Source: Tessaracoccus lapidicaptus
GTDB taxonomy: Bacteria > Actinomycetota > Actinomycetes > Propionibacteriales > Propionibacteriaceae
Assembly: GCF_001693815.1 (NCBI RefSeq)
Contig: NZ_MBQD01000027.1
Coordinates: 1-64,000, forward strand
Direction: 5' to 3'
DNA: 64,000 bases
The number at the start of each line of letters is the position of its first letter. Within the stretch, counting starts at the first letter, position 1. This document shows, in pieces, positions 39,955-48,927 of this stretch. The translations under genes and the position numbers were made by a program. The notes beneath the pieces are model-generated. The model made no database searches. It had not been told where the DNA came from and saw only the letters and a program-made list of their open reading frames with translations.

Positions 39955-42900
39955 ATGTCGAAGGAGCTCAGTCAGTCGATCACCGCGTGGTGGCGGGGAC
40001 TCAAGGCTCACCTGGGTGTCTCCGACGAGGAGATCGCCTCACGGATCGAGGCGCTGGCGTGGCGTGCGGGTGGCGGCGCCCCGCAGCCGGTGGATCGGAA
40101 GAACGTCTCGGCATGGCGCTCCCGAGGTCAGTTCCCACCCCAGGACCCCCGACTCCAAGCGGCTGTGGTCCAACTCATGGAGCAGACGGCTCGAACGGCC
40201 GGGGCCCCCGAGGGCGTGGGCAGGTGGACTGCCCCCGGCGAGTTGCATCGTGCGTGGGTCGCTGCTCGTGCGGCCTTGGAGGACGCGCCAGTGCCGCGGA
40301 CAGTGGAGGCCAATGCGCGCAAGACCGAGCGCCTGGCAGATGTCCTCATCGGCAGTGCGGACCGAAGGGTCGAGGAGGCCACAACAGCTGAAGGGATGCG
40401 GGCCGGCTTCTGGCAGGGGTCCTGGGTGACCGATGACGCGACGCCGCCGTACGTTCCCCGCACGCTCGACAATGCCCTGCGCACCCGGATCCAGGATGCG
40501 GCAGGCTCCAGGAGCGGCGGGCTGGTCGTCGTCGTCGGGCCGCCGAAGTCGGGGAAGACACGCTGTGTGCTGGAGGCTCTTCGTGCGACACTGCCCCACC
40601 GTCGGCTCTGGCAGCTCAACGCCGTCGACGGCGCGCTCGATGCAGCCGTCGCCGCCGTCGCCAGTGATGGTGGGCGTCGTGGGCCATTCGAGGCAGATGA
40701 GGTCGTGGTGCTGCTCGACGACCTACAACGTCACAACTTCCACACCGCGTCTGGCGTCAACGACAAGACACTCGGGCGGGCGGTGGCTGCGGGACTGCTC
40801 GTGGTGGCCACCCTGCACCAGGAGACTCTGGACGAAATGCGTTCCTACGCCCGTGACCGCACGCGCGCAAGCAGGAGTGAGGAGTTGTCCATCGGCGCCA
40901 CTCCAAAGCTGATCGCCATGTTGACCGACGCCCGGATGGATCTGCTCCCCTCCCTGAGCCACGAGGAGCTCGACGGAGTCCCTGAAGAGTTGTCCCAACG
41001 AGACGGGCTCCGTGAGGTGATCGGGGTGCGGCGGGCGCGCTTGCCCGAGCTTCTCGCAGCGGTCGACGCTCTCGAGGAGCGGGCGCTGCAGGGGAAAGCG
41101 AACCGCGCCAGGCCGGAGTTGGCCGCTATCCTGCTGGCGGGGATCGACGCCCACTACCTGTATCGGGCTGGAGCGACGCTCTCCGAGTTGGAGCAGCTGA
41201 CCCACTGGGCCTTCCAGCACCTGTTCCCCACCCGTCACTGGGATCCGTTCATGTTCCCCCCTGCGTTCGAGTGGGCGACAACAGCCATCGGTGGAGCCGG
41301 CTCGGCCCATGCGCTCCTTGTTCCAACCTCCCCAGGAGCCCCGCAGTACGGGCTCTTCGACCCACTGGTTCGGCGCCTGGTCCCCGGCCGCTGGGATGTG
41401 ACACACCTCACTCCCCACGTGGAACTTTTTGATCCCGAGACGTGCCACATGGTCATTCGACATGCATCTGTCATGGGTTTGGCCGAAGAGATGCGGTGGG
41501 CGGAGCGGGCAGCGGAGTCCGGGAACCCAGATGCGATGCTCGTCCTCGCAGGTCTGTTTCGGCGCGCTGGGAATGTTGGTTTGGCCGAAGCGTGGTACCT
41601 GAAGGCCGCCGACGGCGATGATCAACTGTCAGCTTCCATGAGCCTCTTCGATCTCGCAGAGCTGCATGCCGAGCGGGGAGATCTGGTCAACGCTGAGAAC
41701 TACCTGCTCCGGGCCGCCGAGATCGATCCCAACCTGGCCAGTCCCCTCGGCCATATCGCGGCGTATCACAGGAACCGGGGTGACCGGGACGCCGAGGAGC
41801 GGTGGCTTCTACGAGCGGCCTGGACTGAGGACACGCGAGCCAAATACCAAGTCGCTCGGATGTACTTTGAGCGTCACGAGTCCGAGCTTGGTCAGCGCTG
41901 GCTCTCCCGAGCGATAGCGACACCCTACGGTGACTACTGCTACGCCTGGAGCCTGAAGTACCCGTCCGCCACAATGCGCAGCAACCTCCTCGATCAGGCA
42001 GCATTCATGCGACACCCTGAAGCGATGCGGCATCTCGCCGAGACCCTTGACGCGGAGGGCGACCACGAGCGGGCAGCTGACCTGCTGGAGCGTGCGAATA
42101 ATCCGAGTGACCCGCGGGACCTGCTCGCACGGGGAGTGATGCACTACGTGCGCAACGAGAATGACGCCGCCAAAGTGTGGTTGTCGCGCAGTGCGGAGCT
42201 CGAGGAACCCGAAGCGCTGTTCCTCCTCGGCACACTGCAGCCACCCGATCAGCGTGAGACCTGGTTCACCCGAGCGTCAAACCTGGGACATGCCGGGGCG
42301 ATGGCCTGGCTTGGCGCGATCCTGTCGACGCGGGGAGAGAGTGACGAAGCTAGGAGTTGGTGGCTTCGGGCAGCAGCACAACATGACCGCTATGCCTTTC
42401 ACCTCCTTGCGCTCCATGCCGAGGATCCCGCCGAGGCTGAGCATTGGTGGCGGCAAGGTGCCGAGCTGTTCGACTTGGACAGCTACCTGGGCCTCGCACG
42501 TCACTACTGGAGCGAAGGGAACACCGATCAGGCCGAGGTTTGGTTCAAGAAGGCCAGCATCCGCGGGAGTGCAGACGCCATGATTGCGCTGTACGCCCTC
42601 TACAGTGCTCGCGGCGACACAACCCAAGCTGACCCGTGGCTGACGAAGGCCACGCACCTTCACGACCCCGGAGCCACCGCGCTGCGCGGGATCGTCGAAT
42701 GGGATGCGGGGAACCGAGAAGAAGCCCAAAAGTGGTGGGCGAAGCTCACCTTGATGGACGGCGAGGACGCCAAGAAGGCGATGGCTACGGTAGGCATGGC
42801 GCTGGTTGCCGCCGACGAGATCGACAGAGCTGAGCTGTGGCTGATGGCCGCAGACCAGACCCTGAGTCAAGCAATGGTGCAACTTGCCGACCTGGCGGCG

Positions 42901-42990
42901 GCGCGCGGAGACTCGGAGGGAGCAGAACGCTGGCGGGAACGCGCAGCTGCAGCCGAACGACCTCGGGACGATGACGACGAAATGACATAA
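39955..42990 (+). CDS. HTH / P-loop NTPase with Sel1-TPR repeats (STAND-like)
   Basis: A 1,011-aa protein. Residues 1-75 look like an HTH or DNA-binding-like domain (WWRGLKAHLGVSDEEIASRI ... DRKNVSAWRSRGQF). Walker A is VVGPPKSGKTR near residue 195 and Walker B EVVVLLDDLQRH near 250, followed by a helical winged region. From about residue 500 to the end runs a series of Sel1/TPR-like repeats with the pattern A..WL.RA...G (for example EAWYLKAADGDD, EARSWWLRAAAQHD). NTPase plus repeat sensor is the layout of STAND signalling proteins, many of which are antiphage. The ATG at 39955 has GAGGGGGGA upstream. Partner genes are not obvious. Confidence 0.75.
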   Translation: MSKELSQSITAWWRGLKAHLGVSDEEIASRIEALAWRAGGGAPQPVDRKNVSAWRSRGQFPPQDPRLQAAVVQLMEQTARTAGAPEGVGRWTAPGELHRAWVAARAALEDAPVPRTVEANARKTERLADVLIGSADRRVEEATTAEGMRAGFWQGSWVTDDATPPYVPRTLDNALRTRIQDAAGSRSGGLVVVVGPPKSGKTRCVLEALRATLPHRRLWQLNAVDGALDAAVAAVASDGGRRGPFEADEVVVLLDDLQRHNFHTASGVNDKTLGRAVAAGLLVVATLHQETLDEMRSYARDRTRASRSEELSIGATPKLIAMLTDARMDLLPSLSHEELDGVPEELSQRDGLREVIGVRRARLPELLAAVDALEERALQGKANRARPELAAILLAGIDAHYLYRAGATLSELEQLTHWAFQHLFPTRHWDPFMFPPAFEWATTAIGGAGSAHALLVPTSPGAPQYGLFDPLVRRLVPGRWDVTHLTPHVELFDPETCHMVIRHASVMGLAEEMRWAERAAESGNPDAMLVLAGLFRRAGNVGLAEAWYLKAADGDDQLSASMSLFDLAELHAERGDLVNAENYLLRAAEIDPNLASPLGHIAAYHRNRGDRDAEERWLLRAAWTEDTRAKYQVARMYFERHESELGQRWLSRAIATPYGDYCYAWSLKYPSATMRSNLLDQAAFMRHPEAMRHLAETLDAEGDHERAADLLERANNPSDPRDLLARGVMHYVRNENDAAKVWLSRSAELEEPEALFLLGTLQPPDQRETWFTRASNLGHAGAMAWLGAILSTRGESDEARSWWLRAAAQHDRYAFHLLALHAEDPAEAEHWWRQGAELFDLDSYLGLARHYWSEGNTDQAEVWFKKASIRGSADAMIALYALYSARGDTTQADPWLTKATHLHDPGATALRGIVEWDAGNREEAQKWWAKLTLMDGEDAKKAMATVGMALVAADEIDRAELWLMAADQTLSQAMVQLADLAAARGDSEGAERWRERAAAAERPRDDDDEMT

Positions 42991-42996
42991 CGAGGG

Positions 42997-43362
42997 TTAT
43001 CGGTCACCAGGTGATGGTGACGAAAGCCCTTTGCACAGCGTGTCCTCGGGGAGGTCGAGCTGATCGCTCACCCACAGCCCGGCAGCGGCCTCGGCAGCAG
43101 GTCTCGCGGCCGACAGCGTCGGCTCAACGCCACCTGCCACACGAGTCACATGGACGTTGCCGCCAGCGCGGTAGACGGTGACAGTCCATGACCAGCGGCC
43201 CGCGGTGCCCCGCTGAGCCATCAACTGAAGATCATGCCGCTCCGAGATCGCAAGGCTCACCCCCCACGCGGAACGCGCGCCGCGGCGCACATGGCTCCAC
43301 TCATACGGCGGCAGCGGCACGTCGTCACGGGTGACGAACTGCCGACGTGCCTTGGGCGTCAT
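42997..43362 (-). CDS. Hypothetical protein
   Basis: A 121-aa protein beginning MTPKARRQFVTRDDVPLPPY. The middle is beta-like (SWTVTVYRAGGNVHVTRV) and the end helical. No family recognised. The ATG at 43362 lies 8 nt after a -10 box TAGAGT (43371-43376). It is convergent with the STAND-like gene (6-nt gap) and divergent from the next one. Confidence 0.5.
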   Translation of the reverse strand: MTPKARRQFVTRDDVPLPPYEWSHVRRGARSAWGVSLAISERHDLQLMAQRGTAGRWSWTVTVYRAGGNVHVTRVAGGVEPTLSAARPAAEAAAGLWVSDQLDLPEDTLCKGLSSPSPGDR

Positions 43363-43482
43363 GTCACACGACTCTACGCTTCCCAATGGAGACGCACGGA
43401 CGGCCCTAGTTGCGCTGAGCCGCGATACTGACGGGGCGCTCGGAACAGACTGAGATACTCATGTCGACAGTACGTTTGCGCG

Positions 43483-44676
43483 ATGGACGTGTCCGTGATG
43501 ACCGAGCAGCAGCGCCTCGACCTCTTGAACGCCGACTATGACGGGCTTCGTCGAGCTCAGGGAGGAAAGCCGGTCTGGCTCATCTCTCAGGTCGAAGGTG
43601 GACGTCTCTGGGACGCGACCTTGACCGCGTTCGTCCAGGGCAACTGGGTTGCAGCCGTGCTGACCGCCCAGGCGACCTGCGAACGCGGACTCGCTGCGCT
43701 GCTCTACAGCTTGTTCATGCAGTCGACTCCTCCAACTGGCTGGGAACGCTGGGACTTGGGCTCCCTCGTCAGGTTCTGCCGCAAGGAGGAACTCGTCAAC
43801 GACGCGCTCCTCGATGAGGTGGAGGTGCTGTGCGAGGAGCGGAAGCCCTACGGCCACTGGCGAGGTCCACTCGCGGAAGGCTCGCTCATGAAGGTCGTGA
43901 TGGACGCCCTCGATCAAGGCGACAGTGCAGCGCCGGACGCCATCATGGAGCGCCACCTGGCGGCACTCGCCTACCGGTCGACCCTGACCGCCATGCGTGT
44001 CCACTTCGGTGACTTGATAGACCCCGACAAGCACCAACGCGACGCCTTCGGGGAACGCCGCTCACAGGCTGCCGCGCCGCAGGTCCACACCTCCGTCATA
44101 GAGCGACTAAGACAGGTCCTCGCCCCAGGATTCTCAATATTTGACACGGCGCAGATCAAATCATATTATGAGGTGTCGATCCGGTTCGACAGTAGCGCGC
44201 ACGAGGAGGTGCAGGATGCCAAATATTGGCGATGTGGCCCGACACTTGGGTGTGAGCCGCTCGACGGTGTCCTACGCTTTGAGCGGCAAGAGGTCGATCT
44301 CGTCGGAGATGAAAGCTCGTGTTCAGGCTGCTGTCCGGGAGTTGGAGTTCTATCCGTCGGCCAGTGGTCGCGCGCTGGCCACCGCGCGGACCAACACCCT
44401 TGCTCTTCTGGCCCCGATGGCGGAGAACGCAACGCCGGAGGTGGCGCTGCAGTTCGTCAGCGGCGTGGTCCAGTCTGCTCGCTCGTTCGGCTACGACATC
44501 CTCCTGGTCACCGGCGAGGAGGCGTTTACCAGTGTCGACCGCCTCGATCGGGCGAGGCAGGTGGACGGGTTCGTGATCCTCGACGTGGAGGACTCGGACC
44601 CGCGGGCTTTGGCGCTCCAGGAGAACGGGGCTGCCTGTGTCCTGGTGGGCATGCCCGAGGGTGTCACGGATCTTGA
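43483..44676 (+). CDS. HEPN-like hypothetical protein, C-terminus replaced at a junction
   Basis: The first roughly 190 residues look like a genuine helical protein (LTAQATCERGLAALLYSLF, ELVNDALLDEVEVLCEERKP) and contain ERKPYGHWR, an Arg-x4-His motif like that of HEPN ribonucleases. From about 44110 the frame runs through the promoter and first third of the lacI gene in the wrong phase until a stop at 44676, giving Cys/Gly/Arg-rich nonsense. So the real gene is probably cut off where the xyloside cassette begins. The ATG at 43483 lies 6 nt after TACGTT (43471-43476). Confidence 0.5.
   Translation: MDVSVMTEQQRLDLLNADYDGLRRAQGGKPVWLISQVEGGRLWDATLTAFVQGNWVAAVLTAQATCERGLAALLYSLFMQSTPPTGWERWDLGSLVRFCRKEELVNDALLDEVEVLCEERKPYGHWRGPLAEGSLMKVVMDALDQGDSAAPDAIMERHLAALAYRSTLTAMRVHFGDLIDPDKHQRDAFGERRSQAAAPQVHTSVIERLRQVLAPGFSIFDTAQIKSYYEVSIRFDSSAHEEVQDAKYWRCGPTLGCEPLDGVLRFERQEVDLVGDESSCSGCCPGVGVLSVGQWSRAGHRADQHPCSSGPDGGERNAGGGAAVRQRRGPVCSLVRLRHPPGHRRGGVYQCRPPRSGEAGGRVRDPRRGGLGPAGFGAPGERGCLCPGGHARGCHGS
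44141..44189 (+). promoter_or_regulatory. lacI promoter with autoregulatory operator
   Basis: Near-consensus promoter: TTGACA (44141-44146), 17-bp spacer, TATTAT (44164-44169). Just downstream, TCGATCCGGTTCGA (44176-44189) differs by one base from the palindrome upstream of the alpha-xylosidase gene, so the regulator probably represses its own transcription. Confidence 0.85.
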
Positions 44677-45232
44677 CCGGGTTGACTTGGACTGGCGGGA
44701 GGCCGGTACGAGCCTGCTCGAGGCGCTAGCGGGAGCGGGTCATCGTCACGTGGGTTTGGTCGGGGCCCCGTCTGTCGCGTATGACCTTGGGATGACCTAC
44801 GCAGCCCGGTTCCGTGACGGGGTCGCTGCAGCCGCGCAACGGATGCAGGTCCGGGTCACCGAGGTCCCGGCGCACAACGACTTCTTCGAGACCATCGCCA
44901 CGATCCGAGCGCTGTTGGAGACTGAGGCTGGCATCACTGGCCTGGTGATTCAGCATGAGGCCGCGGTGGCGCCCGTGTTCTCTGCCCTCAAGACCGCGGG
45001 CTACGAAGTCCCCCGGGACTACTCGGTCGTGGGCATGTCGATTGACAAACTCGGCTTCCAGTTCGCGCCTCCGACCTCGGGGATCGTGAACTCGTCTACG
45101 GAGATCACCCGGCAAGCCGTCTCGTTGCTGATCGAACGTCTCGAGGATCCCGCGTTGGAAGCGCGTTCCATCCTGATCAGTCCCGAGTATCGGGATCTGG
45201 CCACGGTGGCACCCCCCAGGCCGACGGCCTGA
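44216..45232 (+). CDS. LacI family transcriptional regulator (xyloside operon)
   Basis: A 338-aa repressor. The N-terminal HTH NIGDVARHLGVSRSTVSYAL is followed by the hinge helix FYPSASGRALATART and a periplasmic-binding-like effector domain. The start is ATG 44216, with GAGGAGG 6 nt upstream; the longer frame from 44141 begins in the promoter. It stands directly upstream of the alpha-xylosidase and ABC genes and is flanked by two matching operators, so it should control them, with an alpha-xyloside as inducer. Confidence 0.93.
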   Translation: MPNIGDVARHLGVSRSTVSYALSGKRSISSEMKARVQAAVRELEFYPSASGRALATARTNTLALLAPMAENATPEVALQFVSGVVQSARSFGYDILLVTGEEAFTSVDRLDRARQVDGFVILDVEDSDPRALALQENGAACVLVGMPEGVTDLDRVDLDWREAGTSLLEALAGAGHRHVGLVGAPSVAYDLGMTYAARFRDGVAAAAQRMQVRVTEVPAHNDFFETIATIRALLETEAGITGLVIQHEAAVAPVFSALKTAGYEVPRDYSVVGMSIDKLGFQFAPPTSGIVNSSTEITRQAVSLLIERLEDPALEARSILISPEYRDLATVAPPRPTA

Positions 45233-45273
45233 CGAAGCAAATACACAAGTGAAGCCGTGTTCTCAGACACGTC

Positions 45274-45289
45274 TTCGAACCGGTTCGAA
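45274..45289 (+). promoter_or_regulatory. LacI operator upstream of alpha-xylosidase
   Basis: Perfect 16-bp palindrome TTCGAACCGGTTCGAA with a central CG, the classic LacI-family operator form, ending 11 nt before the alpha-xylosidase ATG. Confidence 0.85.
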
Positions 45290-45300
45290 TAAGGAGATTC

Positions 45301-47628
45301 ATGAAGTTCACCGAGGGCTACTGGGTGAAGAAGCAGGGCTTCACCGTGGAACACCCCCGCCAGGTGCAGGAGGTGGTGCCGTCCGGCGCGGGGTTCGTGG
45401 CCTACTCGCCTACCCGTGTGGTGCGCCGGCACGGTGACGAGCTCGACTCGCCGATGGTGACCACCACCGTTGAGGCGGTTGCCGCTGACATTGTGCGGGT
45501 GCGAATCGAGCACTTCCAAGGGGCCGGTGACAGCACGCCACACTTCCCGCTGACCGTTGATCCCGAGGTCGCCCACACTGCACAGGCAGAGGGCAGCACC
45601 GGGTCGGTGCGGGCGGGTGATTTGGAGGTCAGCGTTGCCGGTGCCGATCAGTACACGTTGACGTTCCGTGGCGGCGGCCGCACCCTCACCTCGGCCATTC
45701 CCCGCAGCACCGGCCTGGTCACTGCCCCCGATGGTCAGGTCTATGTGCACGAGCAGCTGACGCTTGCCGTGGGTGAGAGTGTCTATGGGCTCGGTGAGCG
45801 TTTCGGTCCTGTGGTGCGCAACGGTCAAAGTGTCGAGATCTGGAACGACGACGGCGGCACGGCGACTGAGCACGCCTACAAGAACGTTCCCTTCTACTTC
45901 ACCACAGCCGGATACGGGGTCTTCATCAACCATCCTGAGCATGTCTCGCTCGAGGTGGCGTCGGAGATCAACACGCGTGTGCAGTTCTCCGTTCCGGGCC
46001 AGCAGCTGGAGTACTTCGTCATCTACGGGCCTTCCCCCAAGGACATCCTGCGCAAGTACACCGCGCTGACGGGTCGTGCTCCTCAGGTCCCGGCCTGGTC
46101 CTACGGGTTGTGGCTGTCGACGTCGTTTACCACCGACTACAGCGAAGCGACCGTCAACGGCTTCGTCGACAAGATGGAGGAGCTCGAGCTCCCGCTGAGC
46201 GTCATCCATTTCGACTGCTACTGGATGCGCCCGTCCCACTGGTGCGACTTCACCTGGGATCCGCAGAAGTTCAGTGACCCCGAAGGGATGCTCGCCCGCT
46301 ACCACGACCGTGGTCTCAAGGTGTGCGTGTGGATCAACCCCTACATCGGACAGCGGTCCCACCTCTTCGCTGAGGGGATGAAGCACGGCTACCTGCTGAA
46401 GCGGGCCGACGGAACGGTCAGGCAGTGGGATCACTGGCAATCGGGCATGGCGTGGGTCGACTTCACCAATCCTGCAGCTCGGCAGTGGTGGAAGGACGAA
46501 CTGAAGAAGCTGATGCGCCAGGGCGTCGACGCGTTCAAGACCGACTTCGGAGAACGCGTCCCCACCGATGTGGTGTGGCATGACGGGTCTGACCCTCAGC
46601 GGATGCACAACTACTACTCCTACCTCTACAACCAGGCCGCGTACGAGGCCATCGCGGAGGAACGCGGCCAGGACGAAGCCATCGTGTTCGCCCGCGCAGC
46701 CACGGCAGGCGGACAGGCCTTCCCCGTCCACTGGGGCGGCGACTCCGAGCCCACCTTCGTGTCGATGGCCGAAACGCTGCGCGGCGGCCTGTCCCTCGGG
46801 ATGTCTGGATTCGGGTACTGGAGCCACGACATGGGCGGCTTCGAAGGCACCCCCAACGACGAGGTATTCATCCGGTGGTTCCCGTTCGGGATGCTGTCCT
46901 CACACAGCCGTCTCCACGGGTCCCACTCCTACCGTGTGCCCTGGAACTACGGCGAGACGGCCGTCGAGGTGGCCCGCCGGTTCATCGCGCTGAAGAACCG
47001 TCTCATGCCGTACCTGATGACCCATGCCCAGGACGTCACCGACGCCGGCGTCCCGCTGATGCGCCACACGATCCTGGAGCACCCGGCCGACCTCGGCGCG
47101 GTTCATGTGGACACCCAGTACTTCCTGGGACCAGATCTGTTGGTCGCCCCCGTCTTCACCGAGTCCGGGGACGTCGACGTGTACCTCCCCACCGACGGCT
47201 GGACCGACATCCTCACCGGCGACCACCTCCCGACCCGCGGCTGGGTACGTCAGGTTCACGACCTGACCACCCTCCCGGTGCTGGTCCCCGACGGCACAGT
47301 GCTGCCGATCGGCGCCACGACGGACCGACCCGACTACGACTGGTGCGACGGGCTCAACCTGTACCTCGTTCGGCCGCAGGAAGGCACCCGCACAGTGCGG
47401 GTCCGCCACCGATCCGGCGGATTCGCCGAGTTCTGCGTCACCCGCGACGGCGACGAGGTCACCGTGACCGCGACCGGAACACAGCGTCCCTGGCACGCAG
47501 TCCTGGTCGGCCACTCCCCCAGCCACCTCGTCGCCGGGACCACCAGCGACGCCCCCACCGCGTCCGAGCTCACCTCGGGCACCGTCCTGTCCCCCCACGA
47601 CAACACCTTGATCTTCCGTCTCGGATGA
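45301..47628 (+). CDS. yicI: Alpha-xylosidase (GH31, YicI-type)
   Basis: A 775-aa GH31 enzyme that releases xylose from alpha-xylosides such as isoprimeverose from xyloglucan. The catalytic nucleophile lies in AFKTDFGERVP and the acid/base in HWGGDSEPT; SGFGYWSHDMGGF and the N-terminal beta-sandwich match YicI over the full length. There is no signal peptide, so it acts in the cytoplasm on imported oligosaccharides. AAGGAG lies 5 nt before the ATG. First structural gene of the cassette. Confidence 0.93.
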   Translation: MKFTEGYWVKKQGFTVEHPRQVQEVVPSGAGFVAYSPTRVVRRHGDELDSPMVTTTVEAVAADIVRVRIEHFQGAGDSTPHFPLTVDPEVAHTAQAEGSTGSVRAGDLEVSVAGADQYTLTFRGGGRTLTSAIPRSTGLVTAPDGQVYVHEQLTLAVGESVYGLGERFGPVVRNGQSVEIWNDDGGTATEHAYKNVPFYFTTAGYGVFINHPEHVSLEVASEINTRVQFSVPGQQLEYFVIYGPSPKDILRKYTALTGRAPQVPAWSYGLWLSTSFTTDYSEATVNGFVDKMEELELPLSVIHFDCYWMRPSHWCDFTWDPQKFSDPEGMLARYHDRGLKVCVWINPYIGQRSHLFAEGMKHGYLLKRADGTVRQWDHWQSGMAWVDFTNPAARQWWKDELKKLMRQGVDAFKTDFGERVPTDVVWHDGSDPQRMHNYYSYLYNQAAYEAIAEERGQDEAIVFARAATAGGQAFPVHWGGDSEPTFVSMAETLRGGLSLGMSGFGYWSHDMGGFEGTPNDEVFIRWFPFGMLSSHSRLHGSHSYRVPWNYGETAVEVARRFIALKNRLMPYLMTHAQDVTDAGVPLMRHTILEHPADLGAVHVDTQYFLGPDLLVAPVFTESGDVDVYLPTDGWTDILTGDHLPTRGWVRQVHDLTTLPVLVPDGTVLPIGATTDRPDYDWCDGLNLYLVRPQEGTRTVRVRHRSGGFAEFCVTRDGDEVTVTATGTQRPWHAVLVGHSPSHLVAGTTSDAPTASELTSGTVLSPHDNTLIFRLG

Positions 47629-47663
47629 GCCGGATCAACCCAGCCCCACGAAAGGACACCTCC

Positions 47664-48923
47664 ATGGGCAACAGCACCACCAAGTGGCGCACATTCGGGA
47701 TCGCAGCGCTGACGCTGGCATCCCTGACCCTCACCGCCTGCGGCGCCAACCAAGACACCACAGGCACCGCACCCGCATCTGCCACCGCCGCCGGCAGCAG
47801 CGAAGAAGTGGTCCTGGAAGTGTGGGACTACCTCGGCCAAGGCGCCAGCCACACCGCCATGGAGAGTGCCGTGGCGGCCTTCGAGGAGGCCAACCCGGGC
47901 ATCACGGTCAAGCGCACCTCGTTCGCCTACGGCGACCTCGCCAAGGCCATCGTTCAGGGTGGCGTCGGTGGCTCAGTCCCCGACGTGGCCATCGTCGACG
48001 TGGTCGACACCCAGAACTTCGCCTCGCTGGGGCTGTTGCAGGACGTCACCGAGCAGGTCGGCGGCCTCGCCAGCGACTTCTACGAAGGCCCCTGGTCGAG
48101 CACGCAGGTCGGCGGCAAAACCTACGGACTGCCGCTGAACAGCAACAACCTGGCCCTCTACTACAACAAGGACATGTTCGACGGGGCGGGCCTCGAAGCC
48201 CCGACGACGTGGGACGAACTGCGTTCCACCGCCAAGGCCCTCAGCTCGGCCGACACCGCCGGAATCGCTATGAGTGGCGTCAAGAACGAGCAGGGCACCT
48301 TCCAGTTCCTGCCCTTCCTGTGGCAGACCGGCGGCGATCTGGACAGCTTCGACACCGACGGCGCCACCGCCCTGCAGTTCCTCAAGGACCTGGTCGATGA
48401 CGGATCGATGTCCAGCTCCGTGGCGAACTACTCCCAGGAGGATGCCCGCACCCAGTTCGTCAACGGCAAGGCAGCCATGATGATCAACGGACCGTGGGAA
48501 CTGCAGAACCTCAAGGAAGCAGGCATCAACTACGGTGTCGCACCCCTGGCCGCAGGAGAAGAACCCGCCACCGGACTCGGCGGCGAGAACGTGGTGACCT
48601 TCGCCCAAGCCGCCCAGCCCGAAGCAGCGGTCCAGTTCCTCGAGTACCTCACCAGCACCGAAGGCGCACAGATCTACTGCGACGAATCAGGTCAGCTCTC
48701 CAGCCGCGTCGACCTCGAAGGCAAGCTGGCCCTGTCGTCGGATCCCGACATGCAGGTCTTCGAAGCCCAGATGGCCTCCGCTCACGCCCGCGCCTACGGA
48801 GCCAAGTACAACGAGATCTCGGCCGCCGTGCAGGAATCCCTCCAGAAGGTCCTCACCGGAGCAGCTTCCCCCGCAGACGCCGCCTCCGAAGCCGCCCAGA
48901 CGATCACCCCCCTGCTCCCCTGA
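47664..48923 (+). CDS. Sugar ABC transporter substrate-binding lipoprotein
   Basis: A 419-aa family 1 extracellular binding protein. The signal peptide ends in the lipobox LTLTACG. The mature part starts VVLEVWDYLGQGAS and has the typical AIVQGGVGGSVPDVAIVD and MMINGPWEL regions. It should capture the sugar, probably an alpha-xyloside or xyloglucan oligosaccharide judging by the neighbouring xylosidase. AAAGGA lies upstream of the ATG. Confidence 0.92.
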   Translation: MGNSTTKWRTFGIAALTLASLTLTACGANQDTTGTAPASATAAGSSEEVVLEVWDYLGQGASHTAMESAVAAFEEANPGITVKRTSFAYGDLAKAIVQGGVGGSVPDVAIVDVVDTQNFASLGLLQDVTEQVGGLASDFYEGPWSSTQVGGKTYGLPLNSNNLALYYNKDMFDGAGLEAPTTWDELRSTAKALSSADTAGIAMSGVKNEQGTFQFLPFLWQTGGDLDSFDTDGATALQFLKDLVDDGSMSSSVANYSQEDARTQFVNGKAAMMINGPWELQNLKEAGINYGVAPLAAGEEPATGLGGENVVTFAQAAQPEAAVQFLEYLTSTEGAQIYCDESGQLSSRVDLEGKLALSSDPDMQVFEAQMASAHARAYGAKYNEISAAVQESLQKVLTGAASPADAASEAAQTITPLLP

Positions 48924-48927
48924 TCCC

